From: an uncultured Anaerotignum sp.
GTDB taxonomy: Bacteria > Bacillota > Clostridia > Lachnospirales > Anaerotignaceae
Reading direction: 5' to 3'
NCBI RefSeq assembly: GCF_905212195.1
Contig: NZ_CAJMDQ010000069.1
Location: forward strand, 1-13,747
Length of the DNA stretch: 13,747 bases
A model generated the notes under the pieces. That model had not been told where the DNA came from. It ran no database searches and worked only from the letters and a program-made list of their open reading frames with translations. Made by a program: the position numbers and the translations under genes. Below, in pieces: positions 1-6,316 of this stretch (its first letter is position 1; each line of letters begins with the position of its first letter).

Positions 1-66
1 GATTTCTTAAGGGGAATTGCGACGGCTGTCTTCATAAGAAAACATAACAAATAAAATTTTCATAAA

Positions 67-138
67 ATAAGAAAGCTAGAATCCGTTGTCATGATAAGGA
101 TTTTAGCTTTCTTTGTTTTCTTATGAAGATGCCCCTAA
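67..138 (+). repeat. Palindromic terminator-like repeat, copy 1 (upstream of cat)
   Basis: The core is a near-perfect stem, GAAAGCTAGAATCC (71-84) against GGATTTTAGCTTTC (99-112), followed by a T-rich stretch. An outer pair of perfect 14-base arms encloses it: CTTCATAAGAAAAC at 30-43 and its complement at 115-128. Traces of a third pair (AAGGGG at 9-14, CCCCT at 132-136) suggest a palindrome spanning roughly 7-138. The right half recurs inverted at 13693-13745 with one mismatch in 53 bases, and the core recurs as a direct copy at 811-880. It could be a small non-autonomous mobile repeat (MITE or REP-like) or a duplicated terminator; the sequence does not decide between these. Confidence 0.75.
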
Positions 139-174
139 GAGAGCAGGCTTTTTTCACGAAAAGGAGCAAAGACA

Positions 175-807
175 ATGACATTCACACCCATCGACATGGA
201 AACATGGCACAGAAAGCCCTATTTCCTTCACTACCACAAAGACATTCCCTGCACTTACAGCATGACCGTTTCTCTGGATATCACCGTCCTGAAGAAAACG
301 GGGGTTTCCCTGTATCCTGCCCTGCTGTATCTGTTGACAAAAAACGTGAACCGTTACGAGCAGTTCCGCACAGCCTTTGACGAAAAAGGAAATGTTGGCA
401 TCTATTCCAACATGGAGCCATGCTACACCATTTTCCATAAGGAACAGGAAACCTTCTCCAATCTCTGGACGGAATACAGCCAGGACTTTTCCACATTCCT
501 TGCACGATACAAAGCCGATCTGGAAACCTACGGAAACGTACTGGATATGGACGCAAAACCCAATACACCGCCCAACACCTTCCCCGTTTCCATGGTGCCA
601 TGGACCACATTCACAGGCTTCCATCTGCATCTGCAAAAAGGCTATGACTATCTCCTGCCCATATTCACACTGGGCAAGGCATGGGAACACCATGGTCACT
701 GGAAAATGCCCCTTGCCATACAGGTACACCATGGTGTCTGCGATGGGTTCCATGTGAGCCGTTTTGTGGAATCCCTTCAGCAGGATTTGAACCAGTTCCA
801 GCCATAA
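175..807 (+). CDS. cat: Chloramphenicol O-acetyltransferase, type A
   Basis: This is a 210-residue protein, the usual length for the type A CAT family, which inactivates chloramphenicol by transferring acetyl from acetyl-CoA to the 3-hydroxyl as a cytoplasmic trimer. The catalytic signature HHGVCDG is at 185-191, giving His186 as the general base and Asp190. The PVSMVPW segment at 137-143 supplies the active-site Ser139, and the N-terminal PCTYSMTV and RTAF blocks match clostridial CatP/CatD-like proteins from memory. The one small departure is Gly187, where Ala is usual. The start is set by AAGGAG at 161-166, eight bases before ATG. It is the only plus-strand gene and is flanked by copies of a palindromic repeat. 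Its base composition does not stand out from its neighbours, so it may be long resident. No transposase or integrase lies beside it. Confidence 0.95.
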   Translation: MTFTPIDMETWHRKPYFLHYHKDIPCTYSMTVSLDITVLKKTGVSLYPALLYLLTKNVNRYEQFRTAFDEKGNVGIYSNMEPCYTIFHKEQETFSNLWTEYSQDFSTFLARYKADLETYGNVLDMDAKPNTPPNTFPVSMVPWTTFTGFHLHLQKGYDYLLPIFTLGKAWEHHGHWKMPLAIQVHHGVCDGFHVSRFVESLQQDLNQFQP

Positions 808-810
808 AAA

Positions 811-880
811 ATAAGAAAGCTGAAATCCTTCTAATCGAAAAGATTTCAGCTTTTTTGTTTTTTTATGAAGAAGCCCTCAA
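811..880 (+). repeat. Palindromic repeat, copy 2 (downstream of cat)
   Basis: This is a direct copy of the 67-138 element in the same orientation. It shares ATAAGAAAGCT, the GATTT..AGCTTT arm, the T-rich stretch, TTATGAAGA and GCCC at matching offsets, with a diverged loop. It starts only three bases after the cat stop codon, so cat is bracketed by direct copies about 740 bp apart. Confidence 0.7.
813..856. terminator. Bidirectional terminator between cat and the amidase gene
   Basis: A perfect 12-bp stem AAAGCTGAAATC (816-827) / GATTTCAGCTTT (842-853) is followed on the plus strand by a run of T. On the minus strand it is followed by CTTATTTTTT. It lies between two convergent genes, so it can end both cat and the 3776-893 operon. 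Confidence 0.85.
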
Positions 881-892
881 AAAGACTTCTTG

Positions 893-1735
893 TTATGGTT
901 CTGATTGATTTTCTGTGGTTTCGTCTGCTCCCAGATACCGCAGAATTGCCCGATAATAAGCTTCTGCCGCTTTCTGGCAGCCTTCCTCCGTGCCAAAGTT
1001 TGCCACATCGCTTTCATTGGTGACAAAGCACTGTTCCACCAGCACAGCGGCGCCCTCCTGATTTTTCAGAACGCCGAAAGTATCGTAATCATAAACGGTG
1101 GTATCGGTAGAATCCACCAGCATTTTTTCCCCGTTCACATAATAACCGAAACGGATGCCGTTACCGCCTCGCAGTTCACTGCCTGCCGCTTCCATTTCTT
1201 CTGCCAGCAGGGCGGCAAATTCCATGCTTGCCTCGTGGTTTTCCATACCCGGCACAGCTGGATAGCACTCAAAGCCTGATGCTTCCCCTGTGTCGTCCGC
1301 ATTGCCATGGACAGAAAGCATCAAATCCGGCTGCAAAAAGGCAAGTTTGCGGTTACGGTCGGTAATGGACATACCCTCACCCATTTTTCTGGTGAGCACT
1401 ACCCGGAAACGTCCATCCTCTTTCAGCAGTTTCTCCAAGTCTGTCACCGTCTGCTCTGTCAGCTGTACTTCCTGAATGACCCCCACAGAGCCTACATCCT
1501 CTCCGCCATGACCTGCGTCCAGCGCCACTGTATAGGGCTTGCCATAGCGGTAATACAGAAAGAATCCCCCATAGCCCAAAACGAACAGAATCAGCAGCAC
1601 CAGCAGACGGCGGAAGATGCCGCCTTTTCTGCGGCGTTTTTTTCGTCTGGGTGGGTCATAAGGCTCCTCGTATCTTCTGGGCTTTCGCCGCCGCTTTTCC
1701 GGCGGTTCAAAATCTCTCCAGTTTCTCCCTTTCAT
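893..1735 (-). CDS. Membrane-anchored N-acetylmuramoyl-L-alanine amidase (Amidase_3)
   Basis: This 280-residue protein belongs to the Zn-dependent Amidase_3 family (AmiC/CwlC/CwlD type), which cuts the bond between muramic acid and the stem peptide in peptidoglycan. The first 43 residues are exceptionally rich in Arg and Lys (KRRRKPRR, RRKKRRRK) and would be cytoplasmic. A single hydrophobic helix at about 44-63 follows, placing the catalytic domain outside the membrane. The catalytic domain begins at VALDAGHGG (70-78). Zinc ligands are probably His76, Glu89 and His143 (SVHGNA), with Glu234 (VEQCFVTN) as the catalytic acid. It is the last gene of the operon. The start lies three bases past the upstream stop codon with only a weak AAGG ahead of it, suggesting translational coupling. 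CwlD or a sporulation role is possible but not shown. Confidence 0.9.
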   Translation of the reverse strand: MKGRNWRDFEPPEKRRRKPRRYEEPYDPPRRKKRRRKGGIFRRLLVLLILFVLGYGGFFLYYRYGKPYTVALDAGHGGEDVGSVGVIQEVQLTEQTVTDLEKLLKEDGRFRVVLTRKMGEGMSITDRNRKLAFLQPDLMLSVHGNADDTGEASGFECYPAVPGMENHEASMEFAALLAEEMEAAGSELRGGNGIRFGYYVNGEKMLVDSTDTTVYDYDTFGVLKNQEGAAVLVEQCFVTNESDVANFGTEEGCQKAAEAYYRAILRYLGADETTENQSEP

Positions 1736-1738
1736 GCC

Positions 1739-2425
1739 TTAAATGATGAAAGTATCTCCTTCTCTGCGGATCAAAGCCACATGGGCGCCGTAAGGCTTTT
1801 GACGCAGTTTTTCGCAGATGTCGAAATGTTTCCAGAAGTGCATGGGCAGCAGCACCTTTGCCCCAACGGTTTCCATGAAATAATCAACTGCCCAGTCATA
1901 TTTGTCCTGCAGACGAGGGTCAGCAGGCACGCATGCTACGTCGATTTCTCTGCCTTTGAGCAGGTCAATTTCCCGACGATAGCTGTCAGCGATGTCGTTA
2001 TTGAATTCTTCGCTTTCGCCATTCCAATGCCACCAGTTCAAGTCACCTGCATGGAATACGGTACGTTTGCCAGCTACTTTCACCACAAAAGCAACGCCCT
2101 GATCGTTGGAAGCCAGTGTTTCGATTTCCAGATCATCTACGGTCAGTTTCTGGTGAGGTTTCACCCATGTGACTTCCCCTTTGAAATCCTTGGGCAGTTC
2201 CACATCGTCGGACAGGATATAGTGTGCCCGATCTGCCCACCGCAGGATCGCAGGGTCGTAGTGATCCCCGTGACCATGGGAAACGAAAATATAAAACTTC
2301 TTATGAGGGAAATCCCCTTCATTTACTCTGTCAAACATCCCGTTCTGGGTGTAGTAATCAAAAAGCAGTACAGAATGCTTTGTTTCAATCTGGAATCCGC
2401 TGTGATGCAGATAAGTCATATTCAT
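1739..2425 (-). CDS. MBL-fold metal-dependent hydrolase (UlaG-like)
   Basis: This 228-residue metallo-beta-lactamase-fold protein has a short N-terminal strand region, then the metal motif SHGHGDH with His50, His52, Asp54 and His55. Further candidate ligands are His125/Asp128 (FHAGDLN) and His197 (PMHFW). The layout resembles the Lactamase_B_3/UlaG-like group of small cytoplasmic hydrolases, many of them uncharacterised; the substrate cannot be read from sequence. No signal peptide is visible. ATG overlaps the stop of the SRAP gene as ATGA, and GAAGGAG lies seven bases ahead, so the two are translationally coupled. A second Met at residue 3 is a possible alternative start. Confidence 0.88.
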   Translation of the reverse strand: MNMTYLHHSGFQIETKHSVLLFDYYTQNGMFDRVNEGDFPHKKFYIFVSHGHGDHYDPAILRWADRAHYILSDDVELPKDFKGEVTWVKPHQKLTVDDLEIETLASNDQGVAFVVKVAGKRTVFHAGDLNWWHWNGESEEFNNDIADSYRREIDLLKGREIDVACVPADPRLQDKYDWAVDYFMETVGAKVLLPMHFWKHFDICEKLRQKPYGAHVALIRREGDTFII

Positions 2426-3006
2426 AAAGTTTCTCCTTCCATCTTCTTCCGTTTCAGCAGTACCCGTTCTTTGGCTTCTTCCAGAAAACGCCGCGCCTGT
2501 CCTTCGTCATAAAGCCATTGTCGCAGGTTTTCACCAGACAATATAAGAGGTGTGCGGTGGTGAATCTCTCCCACACATCCTGCGGCGTGTTCCGTCACAA
2601 CGGTGGCTTCCCAGCCTTCCGCCTTTTTCCGGCAAACGCCTGCCAGATACAGCATTTCTTCCTCTTGGGGCAGAAAATCCCAACCTGTTCCATCTCCGTC
2701 CCACTCGCAAAAACCTGTTACCGGAATGACACAGCGATTCTGGACAAAGTCCTTTCCAAAAAGGGGCTTTTCCAGCAAAGTTTCGCTTCTGGCGTTATAG
2801 ACCCGCTTGCCTTTCTGGGTCAGATACCCCCAGTCTGCCACATCCGCCGTTGTTTTGCCGCCGGACACCCGCAGTATGGGAACGGGATTTCCGGGAAATA
2901 ATTCCCTGCCAAATTCACAATTGGGGTATTTTCGCAGAATTTCCCGCATGATAGCCACCATGGGCTTACTTGCGGGGGAAAATTCCCATATCATTTGTCT
3001 GCACAT
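2422..3006 (-). CDS. SRAP-domain protein (HMCES/YedK family)
   Basis: This 194-residue protein belongs to the SRAP family, whose members covalently trap abasic sites in single-stranded DNA through the amino-terminal Cys2. The start at 3004-3006 is chosen because it gives Met-Cys, as the mechanism needs. A nearer ATG (residue 5, overlapping the upstream stop as ATGA) would lose the cysteine. Family landmarks are present: NARSET with Asn71, IPVTGFCEW with Glu101 and IHHRTPLIL with His150. FCEW replaces the more usual FYEW. The gene overlaps the end of the carbonic anhydrase gene by 16 bases in another frame and has no strong binding site of its own, so translation is probably coupled. It is slightly shorter than the roughly 220 residues of E. 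coli YedK. Confidence 0.92.
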   Translation of the reverse strand: MCRQMIWEFSPASKPMVAIMREILRKYPNCEFGRELFPGNPVPILRVSGGKTTADVADWGYLTQKGKRVYNARSETLLEKPLFGKDFVQNRCVIPVTGFCEWDGDGTGWDFLPQEEEMLYLAGVCRKKAEGWEATVVTEHAAGCVGEIHHRTPLILSGENLRQWLYDEGQARRFLEEAKERVLLKRKKMEGETL

Positions 3007-3554
3007 GTCACTTCACGCATGGCACCTGTATGAGGGTCCATGACAAAACCGTAAACTTCCACATCTTTATGAATCAGTGGATGGTTGCGGATGGTATCCA
3101 CGGTATTCTGAACAGAAGCGCAAATATCACCAAAGCCAGTGAGCCACTGTTCCAGATTTTTATGGTTGGCATCCACATGATCGATGACATCTCTGGAAAT
3201 GCCCTTTTCTTCCATTTTGGCAATCATCTTTTTGGCATCCAGCGCTCTGCCGCCGCAGTCGTCATGACCGATGACCAGAATGGTGTCCACACCCAGTTCA
3301 TAAACAGCCACCAGCAGGGAGAAAATCACACTGCCATAGGGGTGGGTGATCTGACCGCCGGCGTTTTTGATGAGCTTTACATCGCCGTTTTTGATGCCCA
3401 GCGCCGCAGGCAGCAGTTCTGTCATACGGGTATCCATACAGGACAAAATGGCAATTTTCCGGTCAGGATATTTTGTGGTTTCATATCGTTGGTACATTTC
3501 ATGGTCTACAAAAACTCTGTTATATTCCAGCATTTTTTTCACGCTGTCGTTCAT
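2991..3554 (-). CDS. Beta-class carbonic anhydrase
   Basis: This 187-residue enzyme interconverts CO2 and bicarbonate in the cytoplasm. Zinc ligands are Cys39 (ILSCMDTR), His97 and Cys100 (GHDDCGG), with the Asp41-Arg43 dyad that gates the metal site. KNAGG at 63-67 and the following helix fit the short bacterial beta class. The fold is complete and no key residue is missing. A strong AAAGGAGGG precedes the ATG. It lies 24 bases downstream of the 65-residue membrane protein gene and overlaps the SRAP gene. Anaerobes use such enzymes to feed bicarbonate to carboxylases, but the neighbours give no pathway hint. Confidence 0.94.
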   Translation of the reverse strand: MNDSVKKMLEYNRVFVDHEMYQRYETTKYPDRKIAILSCMDTRMTELLPAALGIKNGDVKLIKNAGGQITHPYGSVIFSLLVAVYELGVDTILVIGHDDCGGRALDAKKMIAKMEEKGISRDVIDHVDANHKNLEQWLTGFGDICASVQNTVDTIRNHPLIHKDVEVYGFVMDPHTGAMREVTCADK

Positions 3555-3578
3555 GGGGAATCCCTCCTTTGTATCCTC

Positions 3579-3776
3579 TCACTTCTTTCTGCTCTGCCAT
3601 TTCAGTGTGGCAAAGATCAGCACAAACCAAAGTACGATCAGAATCAATGCCAAAGGCAGGATGGCGTTCAGCAAAGTTTCCGCCGGCAGCACTTTTGCCG
3701 CAATATACAGCCCGATGCCAACCAGCACCAGATACAGCAGTGTGACCACCTGCATGATTTTTCTTGTTTCCTTCAT
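3579..3776 (-). CDS. Small membrane protein, 65 residues, two helices
   Basis: I do not recognise the family. The protein has a basic start (MKETRK), hydrophobic helices at about 9-28 and 35-58, and a basic tail (LKWQSRKK), suggesting a hairpin with both ends in the cytoplasm. A longer start 42 bases upstream is open, but it lies ahead of the predicted transcription start. The chosen ATG has AAGGAAGG at a good distance. It is the first gene of the operon that goes on to carbonic anhydrase, SRAP, MBL hydrolase and amidase. Confidence 0.75.
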   Translation of the reverse strand: MKETRKIMQVVTLLYLVLVGIGLYIAAKVLPAETLLNAILPLALILIVLWFVLIFATLKWQSRKK

Positions 3777-3808
3777 AATCGCACCTTCCTTTCTGCCGCT
3801 CTGTACTG

Positions 3809-3837
3809 ATTCTATCATTCCAGAGGAAAGAAATCAA
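3809..3837 (-). promoter_or_regulatory. Promoter of the small membrane protein-to-amidase operon
   Basis: On the minus strand TTGATT (3832-3837) and TAGAAT (3809-3814) are separated by 17 bases, a good sigma-A pair. Transcription would start near 3802, about 25 bases ahead of the first ATG. The rnpB-side terminator at 3847-3883 lies directly upstream and insulates it. Confidence 0.65.
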
Positions 3838-3846
3838 ATTTCCGAA

Positions 3847-3883
3847 ATAAAAAAATCCGACATTTTTCCAAAAAACATCGGAT
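3847..3883 (-). terminator. Strong terminator downstream of rnpB and the hairpin chain
   Basis: Read on the minus strand, a 13-bp stem with two G-U pairs (3871-3883 against 3855-3867) and a three-base loop is followed by TTTTTTAT. It would stop any transcript leaving rnpB through the hairpin region. Confidence 0.85.
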
Positions 3884-3895
3884 CAGATTACAAAC

Positions 3896-4236
3896 AAAAT
3901 GTTTTTTTACATTTTCAAGAACGCGGAAAGGTTTGGGAAACAAGGGTCAACACGTTTGCTCCGCAAACGCCAGCCATAAATGGCTGTCCGCATTTCTTTG
4001 CGGTGTAGGAGTTTCCCAACTGGAATCCGCAGTCGGAATTTACTTCCGACGAGGAAAACAGTGCGTTTCAAGGCATTTATGCCGATGGATACTCTGTACC
4101 CCGAAGAAACGGGGGCAGCGAAGCTGACTTTGCAAAGCAAAGTGCTTGACCAAACTGTTTATACTTCTGCCTATTCGTCAAAGGCTTGAATGAAATGAGC
4201 CTTTGACGAAAGGTTGTCGACTTCGTCGACAACCTT
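3896..4236. repeat. Chain of about eleven consecutive short hairpins
   Basis: This stretch fills most of the gene-free gap between the 3776-893 operon and rnpB and holds no convincing reading frame. Hairpins seen by eye: 3896-3915, 3953-3969 (7 bp, loop TCC), 3971-3986 (6 bp), 3988-4003 (5 bp), 4032-4050 (7 bp), 4072-4083 (4 bp), 4099-4114 (5 bp), 4116-4126 (4 bp, loop GAA), 4128-4142 (6 bp, loop AAA), 4174-4210 (13 bp, perfect) and 4210-4236 (12 bp, loop TTC). TTGGGAAAC at 3933-3941 also pairs with GTTTCCCAA at 4011-4019, enclosing three of them. None except 3896-3915 has the T-run of a terminator. The arms are all different, so this is not a simple tandem repeat. Confidence 0.7.
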
Positions 4237-4257
4237 ATCGGATTTTCTGTCTGTAAA

Positions 4258-4598
4258 AAAGTGAGCAGACCTGTAAGCCGGGTTCTGTCGTGGACAGCCA
4301 TCTATCTTGGTCTGTTGTTGCCAACAGCATCATGCGACTTTTCATCGAGGAGAGACGAGCAGCCTCTTTGCCCTCTTTCGTCTTGCTTCAGGTGGGGTTT
4401 ACAGAGCCTCCTGCGTTACCGTAGGAGCGGTGGGCTCTTACCCCACCTTTCCATCCTTACCTGCCCAAAGACAGGCGGTTTATTTCTGTTGCACTTTCCT
4501 TAGAGTCGCCTCCACCGGCCGTTAGCCGGCACCCTGCTCTATGAAGCCCGGACTTTCCTCACTGGAGCGAATCCAGCGCGACTGTCCAGTCTACTCAA
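4258..4598 (-). ncRNA. rnpB: RNase P RNA, bacterial type A
   Basis: This is the catalytic RNA that matures the 5' ends of tRNAs together with the RnpA protein. The universally conserved GAGGAAAGTCCGGGCT lies at 4545-4560 (minus strand). Its 3' partner region ACAGAACCCGGCTTACAG lies at 4271-4288. The ends pair as helix P1: TGAGTAGAC near 4597 with GTCTGCTCA near 4262. The pattern is type A, as expected for Clostridia rather than Bacilli. The length of about 340 bases is normal. Six T follow P1 directly. The exact 3' end is uncertain by a few bases. Confidence 0.96.
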
Positions 4599-4604
4599 TG
4601 GATT

Positions 4605-4634
4605 ATTATACTCCAAAAAGGCGCTGTTTGTCAA
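4605..4634 (-). promoter_or_regulatory. Promoter of rnpB
   Basis: On the minus strand a perfect TTGACA (4629-4634) and a perfect TATAAT (4605-4610) are 18 bases apart, with the start expected near 4598, exactly where helix P1 begins. The -35 box overlaps the stop codon of the upstream nucleoside kinase gene (4631-4633). Confidence 0.88.
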
Positions 4635-6292
4635 ACCTTAAAGCAGCTGCCGCCTACAAATTCCTTAATCAAAGAGTTGTTAGGGATTTCTGTACCCGGT
4701 GCCGCAAGGAAATAGCCTAAGAATTTGATAAGTCGCTTTGCAGTGATATACTCGGGCTGGTCTTCCCCAATGGCAAAAAGCTGGGGTTCTGCATACTGCT
4801 TCAGCACGCTCAATTCGTAGATAGTTGCGGAGTTGAAAATGGCGTCGGCGTTTTCCTGATAAGGGAAAATGTTTTCCGCTTCCCCATCGGTAACGTCATT
4901 CCATGTGCGGATGGTTTCTGCCGCATCACGTCCGCGGAACTGATAATCCCGCACGATACGGCGAATCAAACGGCTGTCAGATGTGGAAATGCGATTGTGA
5001 TCGTCCACGTTCAGCTGTGTCATGGCGCTGATGAAAATCTTGAATTTCTGTTCCGCGGGGATTTCAGATGTGAGCATATCGTTGAGCCCGTGGATGCCCT
5101 CCAGCACCAGAATTTCGCCTTTCTTCGCCTGAATACGGTTGCCATTGTATTCTCGTTTGCCTGTAACAAAGTTATACGTAGGCAGGTCTACCAATTCCCC
5201 TGCAATCATTTTCTTCAAGTCGTCGTTGAGCAAAGGCAGGTCAAGGGCCTGAATATGTTCATAATTCCGCTTGCCATTTTCATCCACAGGTGTTTTATCC
5301 CGTTCCACAAAGTAATCATCCAGAGAGATTTTATGAGGCTGAATGCCCAATACCTGTAACTGGATGCACAGGCGGTTGGCAAAGGAAGTCTTGCCGGAGG
5401 AAGAAGGCCCTGCGATGAGTACCACACGGACTTTATCCAAACGCTGATGAATCATATCAGCAATTTCCGCAATCTTCTTTTCGTGAAGGGCTTCATTGAT
5501 GCGGATGAGGTCACCAAATTTTCCTTGGGTCAGTGTATGGTTCAGTTCTGCCACATTTTTCACACCCATAAGCTGGCACCAGTGCATCTGTTCCAGAAAT
5601 ACACTGCTGATCTTTTTGGGATTGGAAAATTCCCGCAGCACTTCCGGATTTTTCTGGTCAGGGAAACGAATGAGGAAGCCATTTTCGTAAGCCATGAGGG
5701 AAAAGACTTTCAAATCCCCTGTGGAAGCCGGCATATATCCATAGAAATAATCATAGAAGCCGTCCAGTTCATAGAGGTTCACATTGGAGGCACGGCGATA
5801 ACGGAACAGTTCATCCTTATCGGGCATCCCCTGTCGTCTGGCGATTTCTCTGGCATCTTCTTTCCGCATGGTGCGTTTGCAGATGGGCAGGTCTGCCGCC
5901 ACATATTCCCGCATTTTGCCTTCGATTTTTGCCAGCACTTCTTCTGTGATTTCCATTTCCGGTTTGCGGATTTCGCAGTAAAGATTTTTCTGCAAAGAAT
6001 GTTCCACAACCACCAGAGATTCATTTCCCCAGAGTTCGTAAACGGCTTTTGTCATCAGAATCAGCACACCACGGCGATAGACCCGCATGGCTTCATCGTT
6101 TTCGATGCCGTAAAATGTCACATCATCGCAGGTGCGGATTTTCTGATGGAGTTCCCGCAGACGGTTTTGCTGCCTTGCCAGCATAATAGGCCCATCCACC
6201 ATGCCGGAAAAATCTTTTGCCACGTCGGCAAAGGTTGCCCCCTCTGCAATCTCCACCATTTTGCCCATGACGTTGATCTGTCTTGTTTCCAT
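4631..6292 (-). CDS. Nucleoside kinase with TGS/ThrRS-like N-terminus and uridine-kinase-like C-terminus
   Basis: This 553-residue two-part protein is common in Clostridia. The first 230 or so residues resemble the TGS and second additional domain of threonyl-tRNA synthetase (residues 1-60 TGS-like, 61-230 SAD-like). From about 288 a uridine kinase/phosphoribulokinase fold begins. The P-loop GPSSSGKT is at 295-302, a LDDYF motif at 324-328 and LEGIHGLND at 397-405. By family, the kinase part should phosphorylate a nucleoside using a nucleoside triphosphate; the true substrate of this fused form is not evident. The ATG is preceded by GGAGGAG. It follows nif3 by 24 bases and is the last protein gene of the dgt-dnaG side cluster. 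No terminator is seen between it and rnpB. Confidence 0.87.
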   Translation of the reverse strand: METRQINVMGKMVEIAEGATFADVAKDFSGMVDGPIMLARQQNRLRELHQKIRTCDDVTFYGIENDEAMRVYRRGVLILMTKAVYELWGNESLVVVEHSLQKNLYCEIRKPEMEITEEVLAKIEGKMREYVAADLPICKRTMRKEDAREIARRQGMPDKDELFRYRRASNVNLYELDGFYDYFYGYMPASTGDLKVFSLMAYENGFLIRFPDQKNPEVLREFSNPKKISSVFLEQMHWCQLMGVKNVAELNHTLTQGKFGDLIRINEALHEKKIAEIADMIHQRLDKVRVVLIAGPSSSGKTSFANRLCIQLQVLGIQPHKISLDDYFVERDKTPVDENGKRNYEHIQALDLPLLNDDLKKMIAGELVDLPTYNFVTGKREYNGNRIQAKKGEILVLEGIHGLNDMLTSEIPAEQKFKIFISAMTQLNVDDHNRISTSDSRLIRRIVRDYQFRGRDAAETIRTWNDVTDGEAENIFPYQENADAIFNSATIYELSVLKQYAEPQLFAIGEDQPEYITAKRLIKFLGYFLAAPGTEIPNNSLIKEFVGGSCFKV

Positions 6293-6316
6293 GACTTTTC
6301 TCCTCCTTTTCTCCTC

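Noticed and set aside
123..380. Leader peptide or upstream gene overlapping the start of cat
   Set aside because: The frame runs far into cat in another frame and has no ribosome binding site; it does not resemble known short cat leader peptides.
1307..2512. 401-codon plus-strand open frame
   Set aside because: It runs antisense across the amidase, MBL and SRAP genes, has no plausible ribosome binding site or domain, and its composition is that of a shadow frame.
3896..4236. CRISPR array
   Set aside because: The hairpins differ in sequence and spacing, there are no identical direct repeats with regular spacers, and no cas gene is present.
3907..4301. Several 60-77 codon frames within the hairpin region and the end of rnpB
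   Set aside because: They overlap one another on both strands, lack binding sites and read through perfect palindromes; no protein-like pattern is seen.
4261..4525. Plus-strand open frames over rnpB
   Set aside because: The sequence is the conserved RNase P RNA on the other strand.
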